Shown here one piece after another: positions 30,718 through 40,073 of a stretch of 64,000 bases of DNA (its first letter is position 1; each line of letters begins with the position of its first letter). The notes beneath the pieces were generated by a model. The model did no database searches and had not been told where the DNA came from. It was given only the letters and a program-made list of their open reading frames with translations. Origin of the DNA: Candidatus Methylophosphatis roskildensis (GTDB lineage: Bacteria > Pseudomonadota > Gammaproteobacteria > Burkholderiales > Rhodocyclaceae); NCBI GenBank assembly GCA_016708905.1, contig JADJEV010000001.1, forward strand, positions 682,001-746,000. The letters are read 5' to 3'. The position numbers and the translations under genes were made by a program.

Positions 30718-32303
30718 CTGAAGTTTAGACATACGCCAGCGCCCACCGACCGGATTTTCGCCGGTGGCGATGAATGACAAACGCAACTACTCGACGATTC
30801 GATGCTGGGCGACGCGATGCAACGTGACTGAACACTGCAAACGCTGATCCTGACCGGGGAAAGGCATGACGAATTGACCGGACTTCGGGTCGTAGGCGTC
30901 GCGAACGGGAAGTCCGATAAATTGAATTCGCATCCACTGACCGAAGAGGCCGGCGGTGATCGTTGCGCCCTTGCGCCAGGGTGCGATCTCGATCAGCGGA
31001 AACGACTTCCACAAGCGCAGCGCGAGCAATTGGGTCAAGGCATAGGCGGTGGAGCGAATCTGCATCCACAGTTCCAGCGCTTCCTTCGACTGCTGCCACA
31101 GATTCGTCACGCCCCACCAGCGCTTGAGGTTGTGGAACAAGGGCTCGATGCCCCAGCGCTCGGCGTAGATCTCGACCACCGCTCGCGCCGACAGATCGGT
31201 CTCCGTCGCCAGGATCAGTCGCGGGCGCGACCAGGTATCGTCGGGCTGGATCATCTGGCACCACACGGCCCGCACCGGCACCCCCTTGAGAAATCGCGCC
31301 ACTGCAATGGCCGTTTGCACACGAACCGGTTGCACCTTGCCGTACAAACTCAGTTCCATTTCCGTCACCGGCAAGACCTCGAGCATCGCCGCATTGATCC
31401 GCAGGCCGTACTTGCGTTTGCGGCCCCGGCGTCTGGGCTCCGGCTCCGGCGGGAGAAACAAGGCCGTATCCCGCCTGACTTGGCCGATGATGCGTACCTG
31501 CTGATCGAGCAGGGGCAGGATCAGGCTCTTGCGCATGAACCAGGCGTCGATCAACAAGCGCACATCCTTGACATGCCCCCGGACCGAATCGATCAATTGC
31601 CGCGCCACCCAGAGCTTGCCGCGTTGCCCGGATTCTTCGACCAGCCACGAGCGAACGGGGATCGTCAGCGCCGAACCCAGCCAGACTTTCACGACCAGTG
31701 CCAGCGTCACCCAGCACTGGCTGTTCAGGTACGTGGGGCGATTGGCTTTGCGGCTGTGGTCGTGCTTGACACTGATACCCGGCCCACTCTTTGCGCACCG
31801 TGGCACCAGCGTATCGTCGATGATCAGATTCGCCACTGGGGTCGGGAACACGCTCAGCACCAGTTGCAGCAGGCGGATGGCCAAGTCGGCCACCGACACG
31901 TTCGCTCGCTCGATCAGCTTGTAATACGTGGTCCAGTGCGCTTCCCGGCAAATGGCGCCGATGGCGCGAGTGACCCAACCTTCCGGGTTGAGCATGCAGC
32001 CGATCAGAAGTTCGACGAAGGTACGGCGGGAACGTGGCGGAACCGCCACCAGGAGGAAGGAAACCCAATTCGAGAGCAGCAGACAAACCGAGGCCGACAG
32101 CGACATGAGGGAGCATCCAGGATCCGAAACGATCCCTCATTGGTCGCCGCGCTGCTCGCACCAAAATCAACCCCGTGCGAGCAGCGCGGCGACCTCGCAA
32201 AACGAATGTAATGTCAAGCGTTTTTGGCATTTTCTCGAAAACATTTCTGCGCTCCGGCAATGCCCACGGCATTGCGCAGGGGGCGCGAGTGTCTAAACTT
32301 CAG
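30718..32303. mobile_element. IS4-type insertion sequence inside the RelA/SpoT gene
   Basis: A 1586-base element with 14-base perfect terminal inverted repeats CTGAAGTTTAGACA (30718-30731) and its complement TGTCTAAACTTCAG (32290-32303). It is flanked by a 9-base duplication TCTTGCCAG (30709-30717 and 32304-32312). Ends starting CTGA and a 9-base duplication are like IS10/IS50 members of the IS4 group. One transposase gene on the minus strand fills it. Confidence 0.92.
30787..32106 (-). CDS. DDE transposase of the IS4-type element
   Basis: A 439-residue transposase. The probable DDE residues are in LIIDDTLVPRCAKSG, VRLLIDAWFMRKS and the IYAERWGIEPLFHNLKRWWG block (the Y-x-x-R-W-x-I-E signature of IS4-like enzymes). 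It covers nearly the whole element and is intact, so the copy may still be mobile. An IS701-type assignment is the main alternative. It runs opposite to the RelA/SpoT gene it interrupts. Confidence 0.88.
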   Translation of the reverse strand: MSLSASVCLLLSNWVSFLLVAVPPRSRRTFVELLIGCMLNPEGWVTRAIGAICREAHWTTYYKLIERANVSVADLAIRLLQLVLSVFPTPVANLIIDDTLVPRCAKSGPGISVKHDHSRKANRPTYLNSQCWVTLALVVKVWLGSALTIPVRSWLVEESGQRGKLWVARQLIDSVRGHVKDVRLLIDAWFMRKSLILPLLDQQVRIIGQVRRDTALFLPPEPEPRRRGRKRKYGLRINAAMLEVLPVTEMELSLYGKVQPVRVQTAIAVARFLKGVPVRAVWCQMIQPDDTWSRPRLILATETDLSARAVVEIYAERWGIEPLFHNLKRWWGVTNLWQQSKEALELWMQIRSTAYALTQLLALRLWKSFPLIEIAPWRKGATITAGLFGQWMRIQFIGLPVRDAYDPKSGQFVMPFPGQDQRLQCSVTLHRVAQHRIVE

Positions 32304-32822
32304 TCTTGCCAGCGAAATTCTTGCGAGGGCTCACGAAGGCCTCAAAGGACCCTTCCCAGACGAGTCTGACATCCAGCTAACAGAGGCCTTTCTCGCGCTC
32401 GATAGGGAACTCGGCTTACTGAGAACGCTTCGTGGTCTAAATGCCGCAAATAGGGAAGTCTCTGCGAAGCGGAATGCCATTTTGATCTTTTCTCCCACTG
32501 GAGAGCTTGAGGTACGTGCGTTCCGCGACGCGCCAGATGCATTGCGCGCACTATTCGAACTCGAACGCGAGATGCCCGATCGAGACATCGTTCTTGTCCG
32601 AGCCGATACGAGCGATGAAGTGAGGCTCGCTTTCCGAAATTACTTTTCCGACGCTCGCGAGTTTATTCGCCTAATGGAGGCTGGTTGCACCAAGCTCTTA
32701 AGCCCAAAGTTGGACAGACACCAAGTTCGCTCGCGTCAAGAATCGCAGCCTGTGCAATCTCAAAAAAAACGTGATGCGCGGTAAAAGGGGCCAGGGTCCA
32801 ATATTTCTGATAAAGTATCCAC

Positions 32823-32890
32823 ATGCCCCGTCGCCCGCGACTTCACCTTGATGGCGTACCGCTGCACATCGTGCAGCGTGGTCACAATCA
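32823..32890 (+). pseudogene. N-terminal fragment of a REP-associated tyrosine transposase (RAYT)
   Basis: ATG 32823 begins MPRRPRLHLDGVPLHIVQRG, the characteristic N-terminus of IS200-like REP-associated transposases (HxH region not reached). After about 23 residues the sequence changes abruptly into the long direct repeat that starts near 32891. Only the beginning of the gene survives. A C-terminal RAYT fragment lies at 58400-58916. Confidence 0.7.
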
Positions 32891-33098
32891 AGGAAAACGG
32901 GGACAGACCACGATTCTTTCGCACCAGCGAACGCGTTACGCAAATTGCAGTTCCCCGACGAAAGCGGCCCCAAAGTATTCGTGCTCTGTCCCTTGTTACG
33001 TTGCCTCGTGCGGGCAGCGTCGGGTCTCTTCGTCCGCGTAGTGGCTGTGTCCAAGCCTTCGCTCAAGCGGAGCGCCAACGGCATGCCGTCGCTGGCCC
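32891..33098. repeat. Long direct repeat, copy A (uninterrupted)
   Basis: About 208 bases starting AGGAAAACGGGGACAGACC and ending near GCATGCCGTCGCTGGCCC. Copy B is 33974-34131 continued at 40145-40193, with a group II intron between its halves. The copies agree at most positions, with scattered substitutions (for example GCAGTTCCCCGACG against GCAGTTCACCGACG). The inner part GCGCCAACGGCATGCCGTCGCTGGC is an imperfect palindrome. There is no coding capacity I recognise. The start word GGGGACAGACCACG is common beside RAYT genes. Confidence 0.8.
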
Positions 33099-33201
33099 TC
33101 AGTCTCAGTGTCAGGCTCGAACTGTTTTCTGTCTGTTGGATTCGAGATCAATTGCGGACAGACGGCGGTGGCCAGGATCGAGACCATTGACGTAGGCACC
33201 C

Positions 33202-33525
33202 TCAAGCCACATGTTGTGCCTCATTTCGCCGCGTCACTGCCAGTCGCAGACCTGCGGCGTCCAAAATGGCCAGCAATGTTTTCAAGGTCGGGTTGCCCTT
33301 GGGCGAGAGCGCGCGGTAAAGGCTTTCGCGCTGGATGCCCGCCCGGGCTGCCACCGCATCCATGCCCTGGGCCTGGGCTACCTGACGCAGGGCCATCAGC
33401 AAGGCTTCATGGCCGCCAGGCTCGTCCGCGGCCTCCAGGCAGGCGGCCAGGTATTCGTCGGCGAAGGCGGGGTCTTCACGCAGCAGTTCCACCATGGCTT
33501 CGTTGTGGGGTCGGGATGCCTTCAT
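33202..33525 (-). CDS. HigA-like addiction-module antitoxin
   Basis: 107 residues from ATG 33525 (CGGAGA upstream). The N-terminal half is family specific (NEAMVELLREDPAFADEYLA). The C-terminal helix-turn-helix is LRQVAQAQGMDAVAARAGIQ then LYRALSPKGNPTLKTLLAIL, as in antitoxins of the putative addiction module (DNA-binding probable) type. Its ATG overlaps the toxin stop (ATGA). It should bind the toxin and repress the pair's promoter upstream of 33845. Confidence 0.88.
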   Translation of the reverse strand: MKASRPHNEAMVELLREDPAFADEYLAACLEAADEPGGHEALLMALRQVAQAQGMDAVAARAGIQRESLYRALSPKGNPTLKTLLAILDAAGLRLAVTRRNEAQHVA

Positions 33526-33845
33526 CTGGTTCTCCGTTTCCAGTCGTTCCAATAATCCAGGGCGGTATCGATGTCGGCCTGTTGCCGGCGTTTATCGCCG
33601 CCCACCAGCAGCAAAATCAGGCGCTCCCCGGCGCGGGCGTAGTACACCCGATAGCCTGGCCCGTGGTCGATGCGCAGTTCCCACACGCCACCACTCAATG
33701 GTTTGCAATCGCCGAAGTTGCCAGCCGCCAGACGTTGCACACGTGCGGCAACACGAGCCTTGGCCATCCGATCCGCCAGGGATGCCAGCCAGTCCTTGAA
33801 GGGATCGCGCCCCTCGGGAGTCAGGTAGTCCTGAATCTCATGCAT
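33522..33845 (-). CDS. RelE/ParE-family toxin (HigB-like)
   Basis: A 107-residue toxin of the addiction-module killer type. Family marks are FKDWLASLADRMAKARVAAR, then GDCKPLSGGVWELRID, GPGYRVYYARAG and ILLLVGGDKRRQQADI. Such toxins cleave mRNA at the ribosome. It is first in the pair, with the antitoxin overlapping by four bases. The pair sits between the two copies of the long direct repeat, just before the intron complex, and is intact. Confidence 0.88.
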   Translation of the reverse strand: MHEIQDYLTPEGRDPFKDWLASLADRMAKARVAARVQRLAAGNFGDCKPLSGGVWELRIDHGPGYRVYYARAGERLILLLVGGDKRRQQADIDTALDYWNDWKRRTR

Positions 33846-33973
33846 GGAGTCGTAGCGTATACGTTACAGAGGTTCCCCGCAAGGAGGAGCCTTGTCCAAC
33901 GTGGTGTGAGCCTGAAGGGGGCGTGTATTTCCACCGAGGTATGAGCCTGAAGTCAGGGGATTGAAGCGAAGAC

Positions 33974-34131
33974 AGGAAAACGAGGACAGACCACGATTCT
34001 TTCGGACCGGCGAACGCGTTACGCAAATTGCAGTTCACCGACGAAAGCGGCTCCAAAGTCTTCGTGCTCCGTCCCTTGTTGCGTTGCCTCGTGCGGGCAG
34101 CGTCTGGTCGCTTCGTCCGCGTAGCGGCTTG
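33974..34131. repeat. Long direct repeat, copy B, left part
   Basis: Starts AGGAAAACGAGGACAGACC and runs parallel to copy A up to CGTAGCGGCTTG, where the group II intron begins. The right part resumes at 40145. The intact copy A gives the sequence of the empty insertion site. Confidence 0.8.
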
Positions 34132-35033
34132 GTGTACGCCCGCGAGGGCGTGCCATCTGCAGGTTGAAAGTCCCTGTCGGAGTTGGCCACAGCTCCGTAG
34201 CTGAAGGTAACTGCGTCGTCGTGAGGCGGGGTGGGGAGTAACCGGAAGCGAACTGTCGGTCCGTAGGATGACGAACCTGTTTCGGCGGGGTATGACGGCG
34301 AGCCTGCACTAAGGTGGCGAAGCCTGGAAGCAACGCAGCACGCTGTGGTGGCGGATAAAGCGATGGTGTGGCGTACCACGTGGTTGAGGACGGAACGATG
34401 GGAAGGTGGCACGAGGTAAGCGGGGAGACCTGCCGGCGAAGTGAACGTTGGCAGGAGTCAGAGTCCCAATAGTACCGAACACGGAGAAACGAGCTGGACC
34501 GTGGAAAAGTGCGTCAGAGCAAAAGGCGCATCAGGGAAGTGGGGCAGGAAGGTTGATAGCGAAGGCCGGAAAGGGACAGAGATGGAAATCAAAGCATCGA
34601 TAGTGTCGGAGACGACTAGACGAGATGCAGGCGCGCTGGAAAGCTGCAAGCAGCGGAAATTCGCGCCAGCCCCAATCTGGACGGAAGCTATGTTGGCTGC
34701 TCTGAAATTCGGAGTTAAGGGAGGGAAATGGCATAGTTTGATCGATAAGGTGTCTCGCCTTGAAACGTTGGAACTTGGATGGACCCGGGTGGCAAAGAAC
34801 GCGGGGGCAGCCGGTGTGGACCGAATGAGCGTGGAACGATTTGCGCAAGGACGGGATCGCTATCTGGCCGAACTCGCGCGAGCACTGCAGGACGGGAGCT
34901 ATCGCCCGCAAGCGGTACGACGTGTGTATATACCCAAAGGCAAGGGACAGCGCCCGCTCGGTATACCTGTTGTGAAGGATCGCGTGGCTTACTTTCCGCA
35001 GGTCGCGGACGCAATATCGCGTGAATTTCCCGC

Positions 35034-36755
35034 TCAATTTTTTTGCCGAAACGCCGACGGTGAGACACCGAGCAGGTCGAGCACCTGGTTCTGTAGTGGG
35101 GTGAGCTGGGCGTCGAAGACCTGTACGGTGGTCGTGCCCTGCATCAGCTTATGCCGTTCGGAGAGGCTGAACAGTCGCAAGACCTGTTCCGTGGTCGGGC
35201 GAGCGCACTGGCGCTGCTCGGGGTAGATGGGAAGCTCCTCGATGCGCTCGCGCTTCATGGCCAGACGCAGTTCGCGCTCGATCAGTGCCTGGACGAGGAG
35301 CGCGAGGAAATACAAAGTGCATAGCGCCTCGATGCGCCCCTCGTCCTTGAGAAACACGGGCGCGATCTCATGCACGGTCTTGATCTGCTCGAAGCGTTTC
35401 TCGATCATCGGCTGGCCCGTGTGCGCTTCGAGAACCTGGGCCGGTGACAGGCTGCGATCATTGGTCATCAGCGGATACATGCCATCGCTCTGGTGGTCGT
35501 AGGCGATGGCCTCTTCATCCGTGCTCCACTCGATATCGAAGCGGCGCTTGGTGATCTTCCGGTAGGCTGTTTCCGGTCCCGGGCGACCGCGCCGGGTCTG
35601 CTTGAACAAATGCTCTTCGCGTACCGTACGACGGACGGTGAGATAGCGGGTAACGTAGTGCTTCTCGAGGATCGTCTTGACTTGGTAGTCGATGTCGGCT
35701 GCACCGCGCAGCCGGGTCTTCGCCCCGGCAAGCCGGTCGCGCAACGACTGGAGTTCTTCGCTTGCCGCGGCGATATTGCGGCGCCGTCGTGCTGCCTGAC
35801 GCAGGGTGAGCAAGGTGCTCCAGACCCAGACGACGGACCAGGCTTCCGTTGAAGGCAAGGGCGCCCGATAGACCCACCAGCAGTCGCGCGGTCCGTCCTG
35901 GTAGCGTGGATTGGGTCGGTCCCAGACGCTTTCCCATGCCGGGGAGTGGGTCTGAATCCAGAGCCGGAATTCCTGGTCCTCAAGGCGATTGCGCGGCATC
36001 ACGGTGACGAAGCGTCCGCCGGCGCGATCGATCGCCTCCATGTTCTCGCGCGAGCACAGTTTCGAATCGGCGACATAGAGGAAGTCCGCGCGCCCGGCCA
36101 CCGCCCGCAGCGCATTCCAGGTGTCAATGTGGGTCCGGGAGTCGCTCGTCTGGCCATCGGCGCAACGGAAGGCGACGGGAATGTTGCCGTCGGCAGTCAT
36201 CGTCAGAATGAAGAGCAACTGCTTCAAATCCGGGCGGTGCGCCTTCGAATGACCGAAGGTGATCGCCAGGGCGCGGCGGCCACGGATCTTTCGCCCCGAG
36301 GCCACGGGATACTTGCCGCAAAAGCTGATCGACGTGCTGTCGTTGTGCAACTCGTCGAAGCGCACGGCAAAGCGCTCACCAACGGCCAGCACGACCTCGG
36401 TGAGCAATGCCGCCCGGTCGGCGTCGAACAGGCGGTCCAGCGCCCGCCCGAGCCGATCGTCGGACAAGTGCCCCATCTCCTCGGCGCTGACCCCGAACAT
36501 TCCGCTGGCAAACCCGTGCACCGTTTCCTGCTGGCGGTAGATCGGCTCGCGCTCGACGATGATCGATCGGAGCAGGACGCCCAGCGCGGTGGCGTGCGTG
36601 ACCGTACAGCGGGTGTCCGAGGGGATATGCCGCGCAAGTGCCTGCTGGACGCCGACGCGTTCGATGAAGTGATTGATCAGGGGTAAGGGGCCCAGCCGCT
36701 CGATTTGCAGGTTGAATCGAGTTTCGTCTTGGAAATGGGCTTGCGTGTCGCTCAT
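35034..36755 (-). CDS. IS1634-family transposase
   Basis: A 573-residue intact transposase with the N-terminal DUF4277-type region (FNLQIERLGPLPLINHFIER, HATALGVLLRSIIVEREPIY). The DDE catalytic core has FDELHNDSTSISFCGKY, LYVADSKLCSRENM and the YRKITKRRFDIEW/EKRFEQIKTVHEIAPVFL region. The start at 36755 lies 45 bases from the divergent passenger gene. The stop is 46 bases inside the left end of the element. Confidence 0.93.
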   Translation of the reverse strand: MSDTQAHFQDETRFNLQIERLGPLPLINHFIERVGVQQALARHIPSDTRCTVTHATALGVLLRSIIVEREPIYRQQETVHGFASGMFGVSAEEMGHLSDDRLGRALDRLFDADRAALLTEVVLAVGERFAVRFDELHNDSTSISFCGKYPVASGRKIRGRRALAITFGHSKAHRPDLKQLLFILTMTADGNIPVAFRCADGQTSDSRTHIDTWNALRAVAGRADFLYVADSKLCSRENMEAIDRAGGRFVTVMPRNRLEDQEFRLWIQTHSPAWESVWDRPNPRYQDGPRDCWWVYRAPLPSTEAWSVVWVWSTLLTLRQAARRRRNIAAASEELQSLRDRLAGAKTRLRGAADIDYQVKTILEKHYVTRYLTVRRTVREEHLFKQTRRGRPGPETAYRKITKRRFDIEWSTDEEAIAYDHQSDGMYPLMTNDRSLSPAQVLEAHTGQPMIEKRFEQIKTVHEIAPVFLKDEGRIEALCTLYFLALLVQALIERELRLAMKRERIEELPIYPEQRQCARPTTEQVLRLFSLSERHKLMQGTTTVQVFDAQLTPLQNQVLDLLGVSPSAFRQKN

Positions 36756-36799
36756 TCTGGCGTTAATCTTAGCGACAGATCCACGAAAGTCAAGTCGCC

Positions 36800-37150
36800 A
36801 TGCCGAGAAAACCGGAAACGATCATCAAACAGGCCAGGCAGCGGATCGTCCGCATCCGCGAGACCTTGGGCGACGTGGACTACCTGTGCTCCGGGACCCT
36901 TCTCCAGCGGACAAAGGTCTGCGGCAAAGCCGGCTGCCGCTGCGCTCAAGACCCGAACGCACGTCACGGACCTTACTTCGAGTGGGGGCACATGCAAGGG
37001 GGTAAGCTCGTCCATCGCGCGGTCTCGCCCGAGCAGGCCGCAATCCTGCGGCTTGCCATCGACAATTATCGCAACGTCAAGCAGCTGCTACGCGATTGGG
37101 AGGTCGAGACAGAACGGCTGATCGACGCCGAAGTGCCTCGCAAGGCGTGA
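36800..37150 (+). CDS. Passenger protein of the IS1634-type element (DUF6788-like)
   Basis: A 116-residue protein divergent from the transposase and inside the same inverted repeats. It has a cysteine cluster VCGKAGCRCAQDPNARHGP near residues 38-56, a pattern seen in small DUF6788-type proteins that travel with transposases. Helical flanks precede and follow it (KQARQRIVRIRETLG; AAILRLAIDNYRNVKQLLRD). The Cys residues could bind a metal. A role in transposition control is inference. It has no signal peptide or membrane segment. Confidence 0.75.
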   Translation: MPRKPETIIKQARQRIVRIRETLGDVDYLCSGTLLQRTKVCGKAGCRCAQDPNARHGPYFEWGHMQGGKLVHRAVSPEQAAILRLAIDNYRNVKQLLRDWEVETERLIDAEVPRKA

Positions 37151-37895
37151 AAAAAACGACCGCGGGGAAATTACGCGGATATTTGACTCGCGACCTGCGG
37201 AAAGTAAGGCGTGGTTCAGGCGGCCCTGAAATTGGTGATCGAGCCGATCTTTGAGCAAGAATTCGAACCGCGAAGCTATGGCTTTCGGCCGGGTTTAGGC
37301 TGCAAGGATGCGCTACGCGAAGTGGATCGGCATGTGAAAGCGGGCCACTTCTGGGTAGTAGATGCGGACCTGCAAAGCTACTTTGGTGCGCCAGGTTAAG
37401 CCCGGCGCTTTCAGCGGGTGAGATTCCCGCCCCGGCAAGGGGGAAGAGCCACCCCACCGGGAATCGAGTCTTGGGCTCATGAAGGTAACGACATGAGTTA
37501 AGCGTAGACAGAGCGATGACCAGGCCGTAACGCAAGTGAAGCGATGGAGCCTCGTGATACATCCGGAGGCCGACAGGGTCGAATACCTGGAAGGCAACAG
37601 TAGGCGACCGCTACGGGCGATGGTCGCTGGAGACTCCGGCGGGGTCTGAGAGCACGGCATGGTCAGAAATGGAAGCGTCATGGCACCTGGGAGATCCACC
37701 GCCGTCTTGGTCTGGCCATAACGGACCGAGTATGTTGACCGAAAGGACCATCCTGAGGGAGACAAACGCGACGGTGGAAGTCGGACTCGCCAGTAGTACT
37801 CGGAGCGCGGGAAAGCCGCGTACATGGGGAAGGGGCGGGGCAGGTTGAGTAGCTGGTCTGGGGAAACATTCCCTGCACGCAGAGGTTGGAAAAGA

Positions 37896-39194
37896 ATGTC
37901 CACACAACTGGACCAGATCGTTGGGAAAGCGAAATCGAATCCGAAGCTGCGCTTCACTTCGTTGGCGCATCTGATCACGCCGGAGTTTCTGCAAGAGACC
38001 TGGAAGCAGATGAATCGGCGAGGCGCAAGCGGGGTCGATGGAGAGACGACGAAGGAGTTTGAACGAGACTTGGACAGACGGGTCCGGGATCTGTGCGAAC
38101 GCTTGAAGCAAGGGGCCTATCGAGCGCCACCGGTACGCCGCGTGGATATCCCGAAGGGTCCCGGCAAGGAAGGTACGAGGCCGTTAGGAATTCCGACGGT
38201 TGAAGATCGCCTGCTGCAGAGAGCGGTTGCGCGGATATTGGAAGCGGTGTTCGAGGCGGATTTCCTGGAATGCTCGTACGGATTCCGGCCAGGACGTAAC
38301 CCGCACGACGCCCTACGGGCGTTGCGCGCGGTGATCGTGACGAAGAAGGTGGGACACTTGTTCGAGGCCGACATCCGAGGATATTTCAATCACATCCAGC
38401 ATGATTGGCTACAGCAGATGGTGGCCCATCGGATTGGAGACCCGGTCATCCTGCGCCTGATTGGCAAATGGCTGAAAGCGGGCTTCATGGCGGGAGGTGT
38501 CGTGACGCGAACTGAAGAAGGATCGCCGCAAGGCGGGCCGATCAGCCCGATCTTGGCAAATATCTACCTGCACTATGTGCTGGATCTCTGGTTTGAGAAG
38601 AGGGTCAAGCCGTGGTGCCAGGGGGAGGTATACCTGACGAGGTTCGCCGATGACTTCGTGGTGAATTTCCAATACCGGCGCGATGCGGAAGGGTTCGAAA
38701 AGGGCCTGAGGAAGCGGTTCGGGAAATTCGGCTTGGAATTGGCGGAAGAGAAGACGCGGCTGATGCGCTTTGGGCGCTTCGTGCGGACCGACCTGGAGAA
38801 GACCGGCGAAAAGCCGGAAACGTTTGACTTCCTGGGTTTCAAGCACGTCTGCGGAGTCGACCGAGGCGGCAAGTTTGCCTTGGTGCGGATACCTTGCGTA
38901 AAAAGCTGCCGAAAGTTCTTGGCCAAGACCAAGGACTGGCTCAAGAGGCATATGCACTGGAAGCGACGTGACCAACAGCGTCAGCTAACCTCGATGCTGC
39001 GCGGCTTCTATCAGTACTTTGGGCTGCATCACTGCAAACCGAAACTCGACGCCATCCGTCGAGCGGTGGCCCGGCAATGGAGCCTTACGCTGCGACGACG
39101 CAGTCAGCGCCATCGCATGTACTGGAGCTACCTCAAGAGTCGATCCTGGTTTGAACTGCCTTATGCGGTTTCGACATGCCATGCGACGGTGTGA
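37896..39194 (+). CDS. ltrA: Group II intron reverse transcriptase/maturase (intron 2)
   Basis: 432 residues from ATG 37896; the frame is open to 37824, but the family begins near MSTQLDQIVG. Motifs: RRGASGVDGETTKEFERDL, VDIPKGPGKEGTRPLGIP, ECSYGFRPGRNPHDAL, FEADIRGYFNHIQHDWL, GSPQGGPISPILANIYLHY, catalytic FADDFVVNF and DFLGFKH. The C-terminal maturase region (LTSMLRGFYQYFGLHH) follows. No endonuclease domain is seen. It is one of the few intact genes in the nested complex. Confidence 0.93.
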   Translation: MSTQLDQIVGKAKSNPKLRFTSLAHLITPEFLQETWKQMNRRGASGVDGETTKEFERDLDRRVRDLCERLKQGAYRAPPVRRVDIPKGPGKEGTRPLGIPTVEDRLLQRAVARILEAVFEADFLECSYGFRPGRNPHDALRALRAVIVTKKVGHLFEADIRGYFNHIQHDWLQQMVAHRIGDPVILRLIGKWLKAGFMAGGVVTRTEEGSPQGGPISPILANIYLHYVLDLWFEKRVKPWCQGEVYLTRFADDFVVNFQYRRDAEGFEKGLRKRFGKFGLELAEEKTRLMRFGRFVRTDLEKTGEKPETFDFLGFKHVCGVDRGGKFALVRIPCVKSCRKFLAKTKDWLKRHMHWKRRDQQRQLTSMLRGFYQYFGLHHCKPKLDAIRRAVARQWSLTLRRRSQRHRMYWSYLKSRSWFELPYAVSTCHATV

Positions 39195-39220
39195 CGCGCA
39201 CCCGACGAGTGCAACCTGGG

Positions 39221-39253
39221 GAGCCCGTTGCGGTAATTCCGCACGGCGGGTTC
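39221..39253 (+). ncRNA. Domain V of group II intron 2
   Basis: GAGCCCGTTGCGGTAATTCC followed by GCACGGCGGGTTC folds as a short stem with an AATT-type loop and the catalytic AGC triad near the 5' base. It is followed by the domain VI-like hairpin to about 39307. Confidence 0.75.
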
Positions 39254-40073
39254 TGCGAGGGGGGACGGGTACAAGAGGGCAAACCTCAAGGCCCGTCTCT
39301 ACCCACCACACGATTCCACATGGCCCCCTTCTCACGAAAGTGGGAGGTCGGATTGCTGATGGTCGTGTGCTGGAACTCATCCAACGCTTTCTCAAGCAGG
39401 ACATCATGGAAGATCTGAAGCGGTGGACGCCGATTTCCGGCACTCCGCAAGGGGCCGTGGTTAGCCCCTTGCTCGCAAACATTTACCTACATGAGCTTGA
39501 CGTTGAAATGCGTGAAGCCGGGTTGGTGATGGTGCGATACGCGGATGATGCCGTGGTGTTATGTCGTAGCCGGGAAGAAGCGGAAGCCGCGCTGGCCCGT
39601 ATGCGTGCTTGGGTGGGTGCGAACGGTCTGATGCTCCATCCCGACAAAACCCACGTAGGGGACTGCCGGGTGGAAGGCCAAGGGTTCGAATTTCTGGGTT
39701 ATCGGTTTGAAGCGGGCCAGCGCTGGGTGCGCAAGAAGAGTCTGATGGCGTTACGGGATAAGGTTCGTGCCCGGACGCCCCGCAATCGAGGACACTCCAT
39801 CGCGTGTGTGATTGCGGCGCTCAACCCGATCTTGAAAGGCTGGTATGGCTACTTCAAACAGGCCCATCGGTTCACCTTCTCCTCAATCGACGGCTTTATC
39901 CGGCGCCGATTGCGGGCGATGCTGCGCAAACAGCAGCACCGACCGGGTCAGGGACGATGCCTACGCGATCATAAACAATGGCCGAATTCCTTCTTCGCTG
40001 ATCTTGGGCTATTCACGATGTCTGAAGCTCATCAATTGGCGCGCCAATCCCGATGTGGAAACAACTGACCGGA

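Larger units (their letters stand above)
29203..32784 (+). pseudogene. RelA/SpoT-domain protein (alarmone synthetase-like), split by two insertions
   Basis: Three pieces, 29203-29653, 30543-30717 and 32313-32784, join without a gap into 1098 bases, exactly 366 codons including the stop. Piece one has RHKRKRTIFDKLHRLPGM, RMDDVAGCRLIF and KYDYIKHPKDTGYRGIH. Piece two has LNVEIQYRTLVQHAWSTAVE. These are the substrate-binding and catalytic motifs of (p)ppGpp synthetase domains. Piece three (about 157 residues) is an alpha-helical C-terminal region with no recognised domain. Without a hydrolase domain the intact protein would be a small synthetase, a class that includes toxic or anti-phage enzymes. 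It is inactive as it stands. Confidence 0.85.
34988..37208. mobile_element. IS1634-type element with an accessory gene
   Basis: A 2221-base element flanked by a 6-base duplication GCGTGG (34982-34987 and 37209-37214). The terminal inverted repeats start CTTACTTTCCGCAGGTCGCG on the left and are matched by CGCGACCTGCGGAAAGTAAG on the right. It carries a minus-strand transposase (35034-36755) and a plus-strand passenger (36800-37150). It interrupts the reverse transcriptase of intron 1 between the codons for KDRV and VQAAL. Confidence 0.93.
37386..39307 (+). mobile_element. Group II intron 2 (inner), complete
   Basis: A 1922-base intron inserted in the reverse-transcriptase gene of intron 1 between TACTTTG and ACACGATTCC. 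The 5' end is GTGCGCCAGGTTAAGCCC, a typical GUGCG-type start. Domain V is 39221-39253 and a domain VI-like hairpin precedes the 3' end CTCTACCCACC. Its own reverse transcriptase (37896-39194) is intact. Removing it restores the RT motif DADLQSYFDTIPHG, which fixes the boundaries to within the reading frame. It may still be able to splice. Confidence 0.88.
34582..40068 (+). pseudogene. Reverse transcriptase/maturase of intron 1, split by an IS and by intron 2
   Basis: Pieces 34582-34987, 37215-37385 and 39308-40068 add to 1338 bases, exactly 446 codons with the stop. Joined, the protein has the RT0/RT1 part (AGAAGVDRMSVERFAQG-like and YIPKGKGQRPLGIPVVKDRV), then RSYGFRPGLGCKDAL and DADLQSYFDTIPHGPLL across the second junction. 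GTPQGAVVSPLLANIYLHEL, the catalytic YADDAVVLC, and a maturase X region (LNPILKGWYGYFKQAH) follow. No HNH endonuclease is evident. ATG 34582 with AAAGGGA upstream is the best start. It is inactive unless intron 2 splices and the IS is lost. Confidence 0.88.

Noticed and set aside
32891..34131. CRISPR array suggested by direct repeats near 33-34 kb
   Set aside because: There are only two copies, about 200 bases long, separated by coding sequence. There is no short regular repeat-spacer unit and no cas gene.
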